From assembly GCA_002066995.1 (NCBI GenBank), contig MWTC01000049.1:1-64000 (forward strand): a DNA stretch of 64,000 nucleotides. Direction: 5' to 3'. Made by a program: the position numbers and the translations under genes. Positions 45,592 through 55,109 of the stretch are shown piece by piece (position 1 is the stretch's first letter; every line of letters begins with the position of its first letter). The DNA comes from Sphingobacteriales bacterium UTBCD1 (GTDB taxonomy: Bacteria > Bacteroidota > Bacteroidia > Chitinophagales > Chitinophagaceae). The notes below the pieces were generated by a model, which saw only the letters and a list, made by a program, of their open reading frames with translations, did not search any database and was not told the DNA's origin.

Positions 45592-45975
45592 GTGAGAAAA
45601 GTATTATCCTTATTATTTCTTTTTATTTTCCTGAGTGCTTATACCGCATTTGGGGAAGTATTGAAATTGCCCCTGTTGATCCACCATTATATAGAACATG
45701 TTCAGGAAGATAATGATTTATCCGTAGTTGATTTTTTGGTTAAGCATTATGCCGGAAAAATTCAACATCATCACAAAGGAAATAATCACGAACACGAAAA
45801 GCTTCCCTTTAAATCTTCTGACAGCCACTTTACACAAATTGTTTCCACTATCCCTCAACCGGCTTTCTCTCAATCCTTAGTCGTAACATCAGATCTAAAA
45901 AAGACAATTCATTCACAGCAAGACTATTCAAATGCCTGTCTGAATAATATCTGGCAGCCACCCCGTTTTCGCTGA
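45592..45975 (+). CDS. Small exported histidine-rich protein
   Basis: A 127-residue protein with a signal peptide (LLFLFIFLSAYTAFG) and a His-rich centre: LIHHYIEHVQED and then IQHHHKGNNHEHEKLP. The GTG start is taken because the signal peptide begins immediately after it. Such proteins are often found next to CusA/CzcA pumps; binding of metal in the periplasm is inferred from the histidines and the neighbours. The gap to the pump gene is 110 bases. Confidence 0.75.
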   Translation: MRKVLSLLFLFIFLSAYTAFGEVLKLPLLIHHYIEHVQEDNDLSVVDFLVKHYAGKIQHHHKGNNHEHEKLPFKSSDSHFTQIVSTIPQPAFSQSLVVTSDLKKTIHSQQDYSNACLNNIWQPPRFR

Positions 45976-46085
45976 TCTTTCCCGTCTTTTAATGTCATTA
46001 CTTCAGAGCGCTTGCCGCTCTATGCATTTAGTATGCTGTCATCATCAGATGATTCATGCCGGTTTTAATGATCAATTTAAATATC

Positions 46086-49000
46086 ATGCTGAATAAAATA
46101 ATTGCGTTCTCTATAAAGAACAAACTCATCATCGGGCTTTTTATAATCGCCCTGATCGGTTTTGGAACTTACGAATTAAAACGCCTGCCCATTGATGCTG
46201 TCCCTGATATCACTAACAACCAGGTACAAGTCATAACAATAGCTCCGGCACTAGGCGCTCCTGATGTAGAAAGACTGATAACCTTTCCCATTGAACAGGT
46301 AAACAATAACATCCCCGGTCTTATTGAACAGCGAAGTTTCTCCCGTTTTGGTTTATCCGTAGTTACTATTGTCTTTAATGACAAAACGGATATTTATTGG
46401 GCGAGACAGCAAGTTGCGGAACGCCTGCAACAAGTCCAGGAACAGATTCCCAAAGGATTTGGAATACCGGTTCTGGCACCGGTTACTACCGGGTTAGGAG
46501 AAATTTATCAATATACAGTACGCCCTAAAGAAGGATATGAAAATAAATATAATGCAATGGATTTACGAACTATCCAGGATTGGATTGTTCGCAGACAGTT
46601 ACTGGGCGTAAAAGGAGTTGCTGAAGTCAGCAGCTTTGGCGGCCTGCTGAAGCAATACGAAATAGCTGTAGTCCCCGAAAAACTTTTAGCTTATAATATC
46701 ACTATTGCCGATGTATTCAATGCACTCGAAAAAAATAATCAGAATACCGGCGGTTCTTACATTGAAAAAGGACCAACAATTCTTTTTATACGCAGCGAAG
46801 GGTTAGTTGGAAATATGGATGACATAAAAAGTATCGTTGTTAAGAATCTTCCAAACGGAATACCACTTCTTATCCGTGATGTTGGCGAGGTGCGCTATGG
46901 CAATGCTCCACGATATGGCGCAATGACCTACAACGGGCAACAACAGGTATCAGGCGCAGTAGTGATGATGCTGAAAGGCGCCAATAGTAATGAAGTCATC
47001 AAAAACATAAAAAACCGCATCGCACAAATTCAAAAAACATTACCTGAAGGTGTGGTGATCGATCCCTTTTTGGATCGTACCAAAATGGTGAACAATGCAA
47101 TTCAAACAGTATCAAAAAACCTGATGGAGGGTGCACTGATAGTTGTATTCGTACTGGTCCTGTTCTTAGGTAATCTCCGTGCCGGCATGTTAGTAGCCTC
47201 GGTTATTCCATTGTCCATGCTTTTTGCTGTGATCCTGATGAACATGTTCGGCGTAAGTGGCAACCTGATGAGCTTAGGTGCATTGGATTTCGGATTGATC
47301 GTGGACGGGGCTGTAATCATCGTAGAAGCCGTGATGCACCGGCTGACACACAGCAAGCACTTTAAAAATATTAATAAGTTGTCACAGGACGAAATGGACT
47401 CAGAAGTGAACCACTCGGCATCCCGTATGATGAACAGCGCTGTTTTCGGTCAGATCATCATCCTTATCGTTTATCTGCCCATTTTCACCCTGCAGGGTAT
47501 AGAAGGGAAAATGTTTAAACCTATGGCGCAAACAGTTGCCTTTGCACTGGCAGGCGCTTTTGTGTTATCACTCACGTATATCCCCATGATGAGTACTTTA
47601 TTTTTAAGCAGGAAAATATCGCATAAAAAAACTTTATCTGACAAAATGATGAATTTCCTGGAGCGCATTTATCAAAAAGGCCTGATAAAAGTTCTGAGCT
47701 ACAAGAAAACGGTTCTGGCATCGGTACTTGTACTATTTGCATTCGCGGTTCTTATATTAACAAGATTGGGTGGTGAATTTATCCCTTCCTTACCCGAAGG
47801 AGACTTTGCTGTGGATACAAGAGTATTGCCGGGAAGCAATTTAAATACATCCATAACTGCAGTATCCAAAGCGTCAAAAATAATCCTTGAAAAATTTCCT
47901 GAAGTTGAGAAAATCGTCGGAAAAACAGGTAGCAGTGAAGTGCCCACCGATCCTATGGCCGTTGATGCCTCGGATATGATGATAATTTTAAAAAACCGCA
48001 GCAAATGGACTTCGGCAAAAACTTATCCTGAATTGGAAGCAAAAATTTCAAAAGAATTAGATGCTGTGCCCGGTGTAACCTTCGGATTTCAATACCCGGT
48101 TGCCATGCGTTTTAATGAATTGATCTCAGGTGCCAGGCAGGATGTAGTTTGCAAAATTTTTGGCGAAAACCTGGACACTCTGGCCTTGTATGCTGAAAAG
48201 TTAGGGCATATCTGTAATTCAGTCAGAGGCAGCAGTGCATTGTATGTAGAATCAGTAACAGGACTTCCTCAGATTGTAGTGCAATTCAACAGGGCAGCTA
48301 TTGCACAGTTTGGTTTAAACATCAGCGATGTTAACCGGGTGGTAAATGCAGCTTTTGCCGGCGAAAGCAGCGGTATGGTATATGAAGGAGAGAAAAGATT
48401 TGATCTTGTGGTAAGACTGGCAGGCGACAAGAGAAAAAACCTTACCGACGTTCAGAATCTTTTAATAGCAACACCACATGGAACACAAATTCCGCTAAGT
48501 ACTGTTGCCAATGTGGACATAATAGAAGGGCCTAATCAAATTCAGCGTGAAAACTCCCAGCGCAGAATCATCGTTGGTTTCAATGTGCGTGGCCGGGATA
48601 TACAAAGTACTGTGGACGAACTGCAGCATAAAGTGGAACAGCAAATAAAATTACCCCCGGGATATTTCATTACGTATGGAGGGGCTTTTGAAAATTTAGT
48701 AGCGGCTAAACAAAGATTATTTGTAGCTGTCCCCCTTTCGCTTGCTCTTATTTTTCTATTGTTATATTTCGCTTTTCAATCGGTGAAACAAGGGTTGTTG
48801 ATCTATACTGCAATTCCGCTTTCTGCAATAGGTGGTATTCTGGCGCTGGCAGTGCGGGGAATTTCATTCAGTGTCAGTGCAGGTGTGGGCTTTATAGCTT
48901 TGTTCGGCGTAGCTGTGCTGAACGGGATTGTACTGATAGCAGAATTTAACCGCCTGAAAGAAGAAGGCATAACTGATCTGAAGCGAATTGTCATCCAGGG

Positions 49001-50438
49001 TACAAAAATCCGGTTACGCCCCGTGCTGATGACTGCTTTCGTGGCATCACTGGGTTTTTTCCCCATGGCACTTAGTACCGGTGAGGGAGCAGAAGTACAA
49101 CGTCCCCTGGCCACCGTTGTAATTGGCGGATTACTTATTGCGACATTTCTCACCCTTTTCGTTTTACCAATTTTATATGTTATGTTTCATAAAGGAATTT
49201 CATTCAACAAAAAAGCTGCCGGCACAACTGCCGTAATGCTTCTGAGTATATTCTTTGCCGTATCAAATAGCAATGCTCAAACTTCCATCACCTTACAAAA
49301 TGCCATTGACACGGCTATGAAAAATAATCTTTCAGTAAAGAATGAACGGTTGCAGTCCGAATACCGGAAAAAATTAATACAATCAAATGCACTCTTACCA
49401 GCAACGAATTTTATTGGTGATGTGGGGCAAATAAACAGTATTTACCTGGATAAAAAAGCAGGGATATCGCAAACCCTCAGCTTTCCAAAAGTTTATTCTG
49501 CAAACAAAAATCTTCTTACCGAAGAATGGAAAAGCAGTGTATTGAATACCGGGGTAAAAGAGTTGCAGCTAACAAAACAGGTGACCCTGGCCTATTATAA
49601 CCTAATATACCTGCAACAAAAAAAAGAACTACTGCAAAAAAATGACAGCCTGTTTGCTGAGTTCCTTGACAAAGCTATGCTCCGGTTTCAAAAAGGTGAG
49701 AGTACTATACTGGAAAAAACAACAGCGGAAAATCAGCGGGGACAAATTTCGGTTCAGTTAGCACAACTACTGCAGGACATGGACATATTACAATTGCAAT
49801 TTCAGCTGCTGTTAAATACATCTACCCGGTTTACCCCTGCAGGAAAGAAAGCTATCCTTAAAACTTTTAATGGTAATGACACTTCTCTATTATCATCTCA
49901 TCCTGAAATGCAATACCTGAAGCAACAACAACAGATTGCTGCAGCAACGACAAAAGCGGAACGCACAAAATTGCTTCCTGATATTGTCATTGGTTACACA
50001 GTCATGAGCATGAAAGGAATGGGCGCTGATAACAAAGAATATAACAGCGCACCCCGGTTTCAATCAGTGCAGGTGGGGCTGGGGATTCCAATTTTTTCAG
50101 GTGGACAAAAAGCGAAAATCAATGCAGCCAGAATAAATGAAATAATAACAGCCAATGATTATGAAATAAATTTGAAATCTTTTGAGACACAATTTCATTC
50201 CCTCCTGGCTCAATACAGGAAGTATGAAGATGCTGTTCAGTATTTCGAACGCACTGCACTGAAAAATTCTGAAATAATATCTGCAACGGCCAACCTACAG
50301 TTCCGGGATGGCGAAATCAATTACCTGGAATGGGTATTACTGATCAACCAGGCAATCAGTATCCAAAATGATTATATTGACGTATTGAAAAACAGGAACA
50401 ATACGGTAGCTGAACTGAATTTCTTTTTGAACAAATAA
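46086..50438 (+). CDS. CusA/CzcA metal efflux pump fused to a TolC-like outer membrane factor
   Basis: A 1450-residue fusion. Residues 1 to about 1037 are a heavy-metal RND pump: LPIDAVPDITNNQVQV, SRFGLSVVTIVF, and the TM4 motif FGLIVDGAVIIVEAVMHRL with a single aspartate, typical of HME pumps. After the last helix, residues 1042-1063 form another hydrophobic stretch ending SNSNAQ, like a signal peptide. Residues 1065-1450 are a TolC/CusC-type channel (LQNAIDTAMKNNLSVKNERL and VQVGLGIPIFSGGQKAKINA). MLNKIIAFSIKN is taken as the start. The reading frame is uninterrupted. The adaptor follows 11 bases later. Confidence 0.93.
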   Translation: MLNKIIAFSIKNKLIIGLFIIALIGFGTYELKRLPIDAVPDITNNQVQVITIAPALGAPDVERLITFPIEQVNNNIPGLIEQRSFSRFGLSVVTIVFNDKTDIYWARQQVAERLQQVQEQIPKGFGIPVLAPVTTGLGEIYQYTVRPKEGYENKYNAMDLRTIQDWIVRRQLLGVKGVAEVSSFGGLLKQYEIAVVPEKLLAYNITIADVFNALEKNNQNTGGSYIEKGPTILFIRSEGLVGNMDDIKSIVVKNLPNGIPLLIRDVGEVRYGNAPRYGAMTYNGQQQVSGAVVMMLKGANSNEVIKNIKNRIAQIQKTLPEGVVIDPFLDRTKMVNNAIQTVSKNLMEGALIVVFVLVLFLGNLRAGMLVASVIPLSMLFAVILMNMFGVSGNLMSLGALDFGLIVDGAVIIVEAVMHRLTHSKHFKNINKLSQDEMDSEVNHSASRMMNSAVFGQIIILIVYLPIFTLQGIEGKMFKPMAQTVAFALAGAFVLSLTYIPMMSTLFLSRKISHKKTLSDKMMNFLERIYQKGLIKVLSYKKTVLASVLVLFAFAVLILTRLGGEFIPSLPEGDFAVDTRVLPGSNLNTSITAVSKASKIILEKFPEVEKIVGKTGSSEVPTDPMAVDASDMMIILKNRSKWTSAKTYPELEAKISKELDAVPGVTFGFQYPVAMRFNELISGARQDVVCKIFGENLDTLALYAEKLGHICNSVRGSSALYVESVTGLPQIVVQFNRAAIAQFGLNISDVNRVVNAAFAGESSGMVYEGEKRFDLVVRLAGDKRKNLTDVQNLLIATPHGTQIPLSTVANVDIIEGPNQIQRENSQRRIIVGFNVRGRDIQSTVDELQHKVEQQIKLPPGYFITYGGAFENLVAAKQRLFVAVPLSLALIFLLLYFAFQSVKQGLLIYTAIPLSAIGGILALAVRGISFSVSAGVGFIALFGVAVLNGIVLIAEFNRLKEEGITDLKRIVIQGTKIRLRPVLMTAFVASLGFFPMALSTGEGAEVQRPLATVVIGGLLIATFLTLFVLPILYVMFHKGISFNKKAAGTTAVMLLSIFFAVSNSNAQTSITLQNAIDTAMKNNLSVKNERLQSEYRKKLIQSNALLPATNFIGDVGQINSIYLDKKAGISQTLSFPKVYSANKNLLTEEWKSSVLNTGVKELQLTKQVTLAYYNLIYLQQKKELLQKNDSLFAEFLDKAMLRFQKGESTILEKTTAENQRGQISVQLAQLLQDMDILQLQFQLLLNTSTRFTPAGKKAILKTFNGNDTSLLSSHPEMQYLKQQQQIAAATTKAERTKLLPDIVIGYTVMSMKGMGADNKEYNSAPRFQSVQVGLGIPIFSGGQKAKINAARINEIITANDYEINLKSFETQFHSLLAQYRKYEDAVQYFERTALKNSEIISATANLQFRDGEINYLEWVLLINQAISIQNDYIDVLKNRNNTVAELNFFLNK

Positions 50439-50449
50439 ACATCTGAAAC

Positions 50450-51580
50450 ATGAAAAAACATATTTTAATTATCCTCATAACGCTTGTGCTATTTTCCTGC
50501 GGAAACAGGCAAACAGCGGAAAAACAAAATACGGCAGGTATAAAAGGGAATATTGTTACCCTGAATAATGATCAATACAATAATGCAGGAATTGATACCG
50601 GTAAACTTGAAATAAAAAATATTTCTTCTGTTTTAAAGTTAAACGGAAAAATTGACGTGCCTCCTCAAAATATGATATCGGTCAGTGTACCCCTGGGCGG
50701 ATATTTAAAATCCTCGCAGCTATTGCCGGGAATGCACATCAATAAAGGTGAAGTGCTGGCCGTAATGGAAGATCCGCAATATGTACAGCTCCAGCAGGAT
50801 TTTCTTACTGCAAAGGCCCAATTTGCCTTCTCTGAAAGCGAATACAACAGGCAAAAAGAACTCAATCAAAGTAAAGCGTCAAGTGATAAGGTCTATGAGC
50901 AGGCAAAAGCAACATATCAAACACAGTATGTCTTAATAAAATCGCTGGAACAAAAGTTGAAACTGATCGGCATTAATCCTGATAAACTGACAGCCGAAAA
51001 TATTTCAAAAAGCATCAATGTATATTCACCCATTACCGGCTTTGTATCAGCAGTCAATGTGAATATCGGTAAATATGTAAATCCCAGCGACGTACTTTTT
51101 GAACTGGTAAACCCGGCAGATATACATTTAGCCCTGACGGTATTTGATAAAGACCTGAATAAATTAGCCATAGGGCAAAAGCTTTTTGCCTATACAAATA
51201 TTCATCCGGAGAAAAAATATCTGTGCGAGATCATCTTAATCAGTAAAAACCTTTCCACCGATAATGCAACACTGGTCCATTGCCATTTCAGGCAATATGA
51301 CAACACGCTATTGCCGGGAATGTTTATGAATGCAGACATAGAACTATCCGGGATGAACACTAAAGCATTGCCCGATGATGCCGTAATACGGTTTGAAAAC
51401 AAGTATTACGTTTTCCTTACAAAAGGCATTAATCAATTTGAAATGACGGAAGTGCAAACAGGGAATTCAGAAAACGGATTTACCGAAATCATTGATGCAG
51501 ATAAATTGCCGGGCCAGGTTTTTGTAACAAAAGGCGCTTATAATCTTTTAATGGCACTAAAAAATACCAATACAGAGTAA
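50450..51580 (+). CDS. Metal-type RND periplasmic adaptor lipoprotein (CusB/CzcB-like)
   Basis: A 376-residue adaptor. The N-terminus is a lipoprotein signal with lipobox VLFSC, so it is anchored by lipid. It has the lipoyl half NMISVSVPLGGYLKSSQLLP, a helical hairpin with QQDFLTAKAQFAFSESEYNR, the second lipoyl half VYSPITGFVSAVNVNIGKYV, and a barrel part LPGMFMNADIELSG. It directly follows the pump-channel fusion and completes the metal efflux system. The metal cannot be named from the sequence. Confidence 0.92.
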   Translation: MKKHILIILITLVLFSCGNRQTAEKQNTAGIKGNIVTLNNDQYNNAGIDTGKLEIKNISSVLKLNGKIDVPPQNMISVSVPLGGYLKSSQLLPGMHINKGEVLAVMEDPQYVQLQQDFLTAKAQFAFSESEYNRQKELNQSKASSDKVYEQAKATYQTQYVLIKSLEQKLKLIGINPDKLTAENISKSINVYSPITGFVSAVNVNIGKYVNPSDVLFELVNPADIHLALTVFDKDLNKLAIGQKLFAYTNIHPEKKYLCEIILISKNLSTDNATLVHCHFRQYDNTLLPGMFMNADIELSGMNTKALPDDAVIRFENKYYVFLTKGINQFEMTEVQTGNSENGFTEIIDADKLPGQVFVTKGAYNLLMALKNTNTE

Positions 51581-51728
51581 CGGGATCCGTCAGAAATAAT
51601 TATTGAGTGGATGCAAATCCTTTGTAAGAAGATGTATACTGAAACAAATGCAGATTGCACTGCTTAGCGGTTTTCCGGAATTTAAATTTTTTTGTCAGGC
51701 TGCAAAAATAATGCGGCCAGGCGTTTGC

Positions 51729-51736
51729 TATTTTTG
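51729..51736 (+). promoter_or_regulatory. Promoter -7 element of the 2'-5' RNA ligase-like gene
   Basis: TATTTTTG matches TAnnTTTG and ends four bases before the ATG at 51741. The rest of the gap 51581-51728 shows nothing certain. Confidence 0.55.
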
Positions 51737-51740
51737 CATT

Positions 51741-52289
51741 ATGGAAATGTATTTCATTGCATTAGTAGCGCCGGAGCCAATTCATTCGCAGGTGTTAAAA
51801 TGGAAATTGTGGATGCAGGAAAAATATCAATGCAGTACAGCGTTGAAGTCGCCGGCGCATATCACCCTGGTCCCCCCATTCTGGATGAATCCTGCCCTGG
51901 AAAATGACCTGTTGATATCCGTAAAGGACTTTTCTTCCCTGCAGGATCCGTTTGCAATACACCTTCATAACTTTTCAAACTTTAAACCGGGAGTGTTGTT
52001 TGTGACAGTTGAAAAAAATGAATTACTGGGCAACCTGAGAAGTAAACTGGAATCATTCCTGATACAAAAAGAAAAATTTCCCATTCGTAAAGAAGAACGG
52101 CCCTTTCATCCACATCTCACCATAGCAACAAGGGATCTGCACAAAAAATCTTTTTATGAAGCCTGGGATCATTTTAAAGAAATGGAATATGCTGCAGAAT
52201 GGCGTGCAGAAAATATTTCGGTATTGAAGCACAACAAAAAAAACTGGGATGTATTGTTTACATCCCGATTCAATCCGGTAAGTGGTTAA
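51741..52289 (+). CDS. 2'-5' RNA ligase / 2H phosphoesterase family protein
   Basis: A 182-residue 2H-superfamily protein. Both catalytic HxT motifs are present: PAHITLVPPFW and PFHPHLTIATR. The start is the ATG of MEMYFIALVAPEP, which matches the family N-terminus and lies just after a promoter element; the upstream open frame is not conserved. LigT-like proteins act on RNA 2'-5' or cyclic phosphates, but the bacterial substrate is unclear. It is convergent with the gene at 52291. Confidence 0.88.
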   Translation: MEMYFIALVAPEPIHSQVLKWKLWMQEKYQCSTALKSPAHITLVPPFWMNPALENDLLISVKDFSSLQDPFAIHLHNFSNFKPGVLFVTVEKNELLGNLRSKLESFLIQKEKFPIRKEERPFHPHLTIATRDLHKKSFYEAWDHFKEMEYAAEWRAENISVLKHNKKNWDVLFTSRFNPVSG

Positions 52290-52290
52290 T

Positions 52291-52692
52291 TCATCCGACT
52301 GAAATAAAATGGAAAGGAGACGGCTTCAGATCCAGGTCGCTGCTTTCTATCATTTCAACATACATATCCGGTATATCATCCTGTTTTACGATCACTTTCT
52401 CTTTTGTGATCCGGCGAAAGCCTGTTTTCTCAAAAATAAATTTATACGTACCGGGTTTAAGTTCATCAAATGAAAAATTACCCGCTTCATCCGTTACTGT
52501 TACTCTTTCCTTTTTGGCGGAGCTGTAAGCCGTTACATTTACATCTTTGAGAGGTTTCTTATTTTCGGAATTGATGACAACTCCTGAAAGGTCATCTTTC
52601 CTGTTTTGTTGCCGGCCCGGATCATTGGCATGGGCACCCGCCATGGCACACCCGGAGAAGCAAACCGTAAGCAGCAGAATCTTTTGTTTCAT
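52291..52692 (-). CDS. Exported carboxypeptidase-regulatory-like (beta-sandwich) protein
   Basis: A 133-residue exported protein. The signal peptide is MKQKILLLTVCFSGCAMAGA; a cysteine inside it might be a lipobox but the fit is poor. The mature part is a single CarboxypepD_reg-like sandwich: LSGVVINSENKKPLKDVNV, VTVTDEAGNFSFDELKPGTY, FEKTGFRRIT. Such domains are found at the start of TonB-dependent receptors, here standing alone. An alternative ATG lies five codons upstream. Confidence 0.8.
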   Translation of the reverse strand: MKQKILLLTVCFSGCAMAGAHANDPGRQQNRKDDLSGVVINSENKKPLKDVNVTAYSSAKKERVTVTDEAGNFSFDELKPGTYKFIFEKTGFRRITKEKVIVKQDDIPDMYVEMIESSDLDLKPSPFHFISVG

Positions 52693-52755
52693 GTGACATT
52701 TTTTCATTGTCCTGAAAAGCTTATTGACACTTCAAAATCACTGCGGAAGATAAAA

Positions 52756-53709
52756 TTAAAGCATTTTAACCGGAACAGACAAACCTTCCTGAAACTCTTT
52801 CCACACATTTTTTACAATTTCTTCTGCCGGCTGTATCTGATCTACGATAGCGCTTACTTCGCCTATTTCCAGTTCACCCTCGTCCAGGTTGCCTTCAAAA
52901 ATTCCCCTTTTGGCCCTTGCCCGTCCCAATATTTCCTTCAGCTCACCAACACCTGCCCCTCTCATTTCAGCTTCATGCACCTGCTGGTAAAATTTATTTT
53001 TTATCAACCTTACAGGAACAAGTTGTTTTAAAGTAAGAACAGTATCCCCTTCTTTTGCATTTACCACGGCATTTTTAAATTCTATATGCGATGAAGCTTC
53101 TTCACTGGCTACAAACCTGGTTCCCATTTGCACCCCTTCTGCACCCATCACCATTGCTGCGAGCATTTGCCTGCCCGTTGCAATTCCCCCGGCGGCAATA
53201 ACAGGAACCGGTACTGCCCGGACAACTGCAGGGACCAGTACCATCGTGGTTGTTTCTTCTCTTCCGTTATGGCCGGCTGCCTCAAAACCTTCTGCAACTA
53301 CTGCATCACAGCCTGCATCCACGGCTTTTATCGCAAACTTTGATGAACTGACTACATGCACTACTTTAATTCCATGTTCTTTTAAAATGCCGGTCCATAT
53401 TTTTGGATTCCCGGCAGAAGTGAATACGATTTTTACTCCTTCTTCTATGATAATCTGTATATGCTTGTCTATATCCGGGTAAAGTAGCGGAACGTTTACA
53501 CCAAAAGGCTTTGAAGTAGCAGACCTGCATTTTTTAATATGTTCTCTTAAAATTTCCGGATACATTGATCCGCTGCCCATCAGGCCCAATCCGCCAGCAT
53601 TGCTGACCGCACTGGCCAGCCGCCATCCGCTTGTCCAGATCATGCCTGCCTGGATTATAGGATATTCAATATTGAACAGCCCGGTAACACGATTTTTAAA
53701 CGGAGCCAT
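52756..53709 (-). CDS. Nitronate monooxygenase family FMN protein
   Basis: A 317-residue TIM-barrel flavoprotein of the nitronate monooxygenase / 2-nitropropane dioxygenase family, which also contains FabK enoyl reductases. Features are the N-terminal YPIIQAGMIWTSGWRLASAV, GGLGLMGSGS, VVAEGFEAAGHNGREET with FMN contacts, VIAAGGIATGRQMLAAMVMG and GVQMGTRFVASEEA. The ATG of MAPFKNRVTG is the family start; about 23 extra upstream codons are open but unconserved. The actual substrate is uncertain. Confidence 0.88.
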   Translation of the reverse strand: MAPFKNRVTGLFNIEYPIIQAGMIWTSGWRLASAVSNAGGLGLMGSGSMYPEILREHIKKCRSATSKPFGVNVPLLYPDIDKHIQIIIEEGVKIVFTSAGNPKIWTGILKEHGIKVVHVVSSSKFAIKAVDAGCDAVVAEGFEAAGHNGREETTTMVLVPAVVRAVPVPVIAAGGIATGRQMLAAMVMGAEGVQMGTRFVASEEASSHIEFKNAVVNAKEGDTVLTLKQLVPVRLIKNKFYQQVHEAEMRGAGVGELKEILGRARAKRGIFEGNLDEGELEIGEVSAIVDQIQPAEEIVKNVWKEFQEGLSVPVKML

Positions 53710-53858
53710 GAGTTTACTATCAATTAATAAGAGTAAAGATAAGTGAGAAGAGCCAAGGGTCAAGCCCGCCTGGAACAACCTATTGCACGTACAATTTACC
53801 TGTTTAAACTTCCGGAATTTTAAAAGGGCTGTAAATGAAGCTTTGTGTTTCCTGCTAA

Positions 53859-54851
53859 TTACCCCAGGTCAATATTTGTATTATCCCCGATATTCAACGT
53901 CCTTGTTTCGCCATGCAGACCGGTATCGCTTCCAATGATGGAATGATCCAGTACGATATCAAAAAGATTAGAGAATGAGCCGATGATCGAATCTTTAATA
54001 ATTGCTGATTCTATTGTGGTACTGTCGCCTATGGCAACATTAGGACCAATGATCGAGTTTTTGATATTACATCCCTCGCCGATACGGACGGGATGAATGA
54101 TCACTGTATTCTCAAATTTTTTTTCATTTTCAATGTGTGTACCGTATTTTTTTAATAAAGTGGCATTGGACTCCAGTAATGTTTCTTTCCTGCCGCAATC
54201 AAACCAGTTTTCCACTTTGAATGGTTTGAACTTTGCACCCATCTGCAACATACAATCCAATGCATCGGTGAGGTTATATTCGCCGTGGCTCTTCAATCCC
54301 TGCCCGATATTTTTTTCAAGGCACTGAAACATCAGTTTGCTTTCTTTTATCCTGTAAATACCCACTAATGCCATATTCGATTTCGGGATATGAGGCTTTT
54401 CAACCACATGCTGAACATAACCGTCATCTCCAATTTCGGCAACTCCAAATTCCCTGGGGTCATCTACTTTCTTAACTCCCAGCATGGAATTTTCGCTTTT
54501 TAATACTTCATTGATGTCATATTCACAGATCGTGTCACCAAGTACCACAAACATCTCATCGTCGTTTACAATATTTTTTGTCAACCGTATGGCATGCCCA
54601 ATACCCTGCCTGTCTGTCTGCCGTACAAAATGCGCTTTTATACCCGGGTACCTGGCTGTGACATAATCCTCGATCTTATCGCCCAGGTATCCTACAATAA
54701 AGATCAATTCATTGATTCCGGCACCAATAAGAGGATCTATTATAAAACTCAAAACGGTTTTACCGGCAAGTGGGATCAGTGCCTTTGGTTGTGTATATGT
54801 GTGCGGCCGCAGCTTGGTGCCTGCTCCCGCTACTGGAATAACCGCCTTCAT
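53859..54851 (-). CDS. Sugar-1-phosphate nucleotidyltransferase with left-handed helix
   Basis: A 330-residue enzyme that probably makes an NDP-sugar for surface polysaccharide. The N-terminal nucleotidyltransferase domain has GAGTKLRPHTYTQPKALIPL, a variant of GxGTRLxPxTxxxPK with Lys for Arg, then MFVVLGDTI and VVEKPHIPKSN. From about residue 250 hexapeptide repeats form a left-handed beta helix (IIHPVRIGEGCNIKNSIIGP). It is closest in style to long RmlA/glucose-1-phosphate thymidylyltransferases, but the base and sugar cannot be fixed. Confidence 0.88.
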   Translation of the reverse strand: MKAVIPVAGAGTKLRPHTYTQPKALIPLAGKTVLSFIIDPLIGAGINELIFIVGYLGDKIEDYVTARYPGIKAHFVRQTDRQGIGHAIRLTKNIVNDDEMFVVLGDTICEYDINEVLKSENSMLGVKKVDDPREFGVAEIGDDGYVQHVVEKPHIPKSNMALVGIYRIKESKLMFQCLEKNIGQGLKSHGEYNLTDALDCMLQMGAKFKPFKVENWFDCGRKETLLESNATLLKKYGTHIENEKKFENTVIIHPVRIGEGCNIKNSIIGPNVAIGDSTTIESAIIKDSIIGSFSNLFDIVLDHSIIGSDTGLHGETRTLNIGDNTNIDLG

Positions 54852-54934
54852 GCTGTTTAAAAAACCAACGAATGTAACGAATTTAAAATAAACAAAAACT
54901 TAGGTACAGAATGCAAAAGCAGCAAAGCCTCTCG

Positions 54935-54942
54935 TAATTTTG
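54935..54942 (+). promoter_or_regulatory. Promoter -7 element of glyA
   Basis: TAATTTTG matches TAnnTTTG. The glyA ATG is 168 bases downstream, so a transcript from here would have a leader of about 160 bases. Confidence 0.55.
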
Positions 54943-55109
54943 CAAAGGAAGATGTGAAGCCCGATTGCAGTTCAATGAAAGTGCCCGTGGCCGGTATCCG
55001 GTTTCTTATCGCCGGCGTTAACAGAACTACTGCTGCGGTGTTCCTTTCCGTATTGATAACTTCATTCAGCAATAATAAAATCTCCGTAAGAGGCGGATCT
55101 AACAATAAT

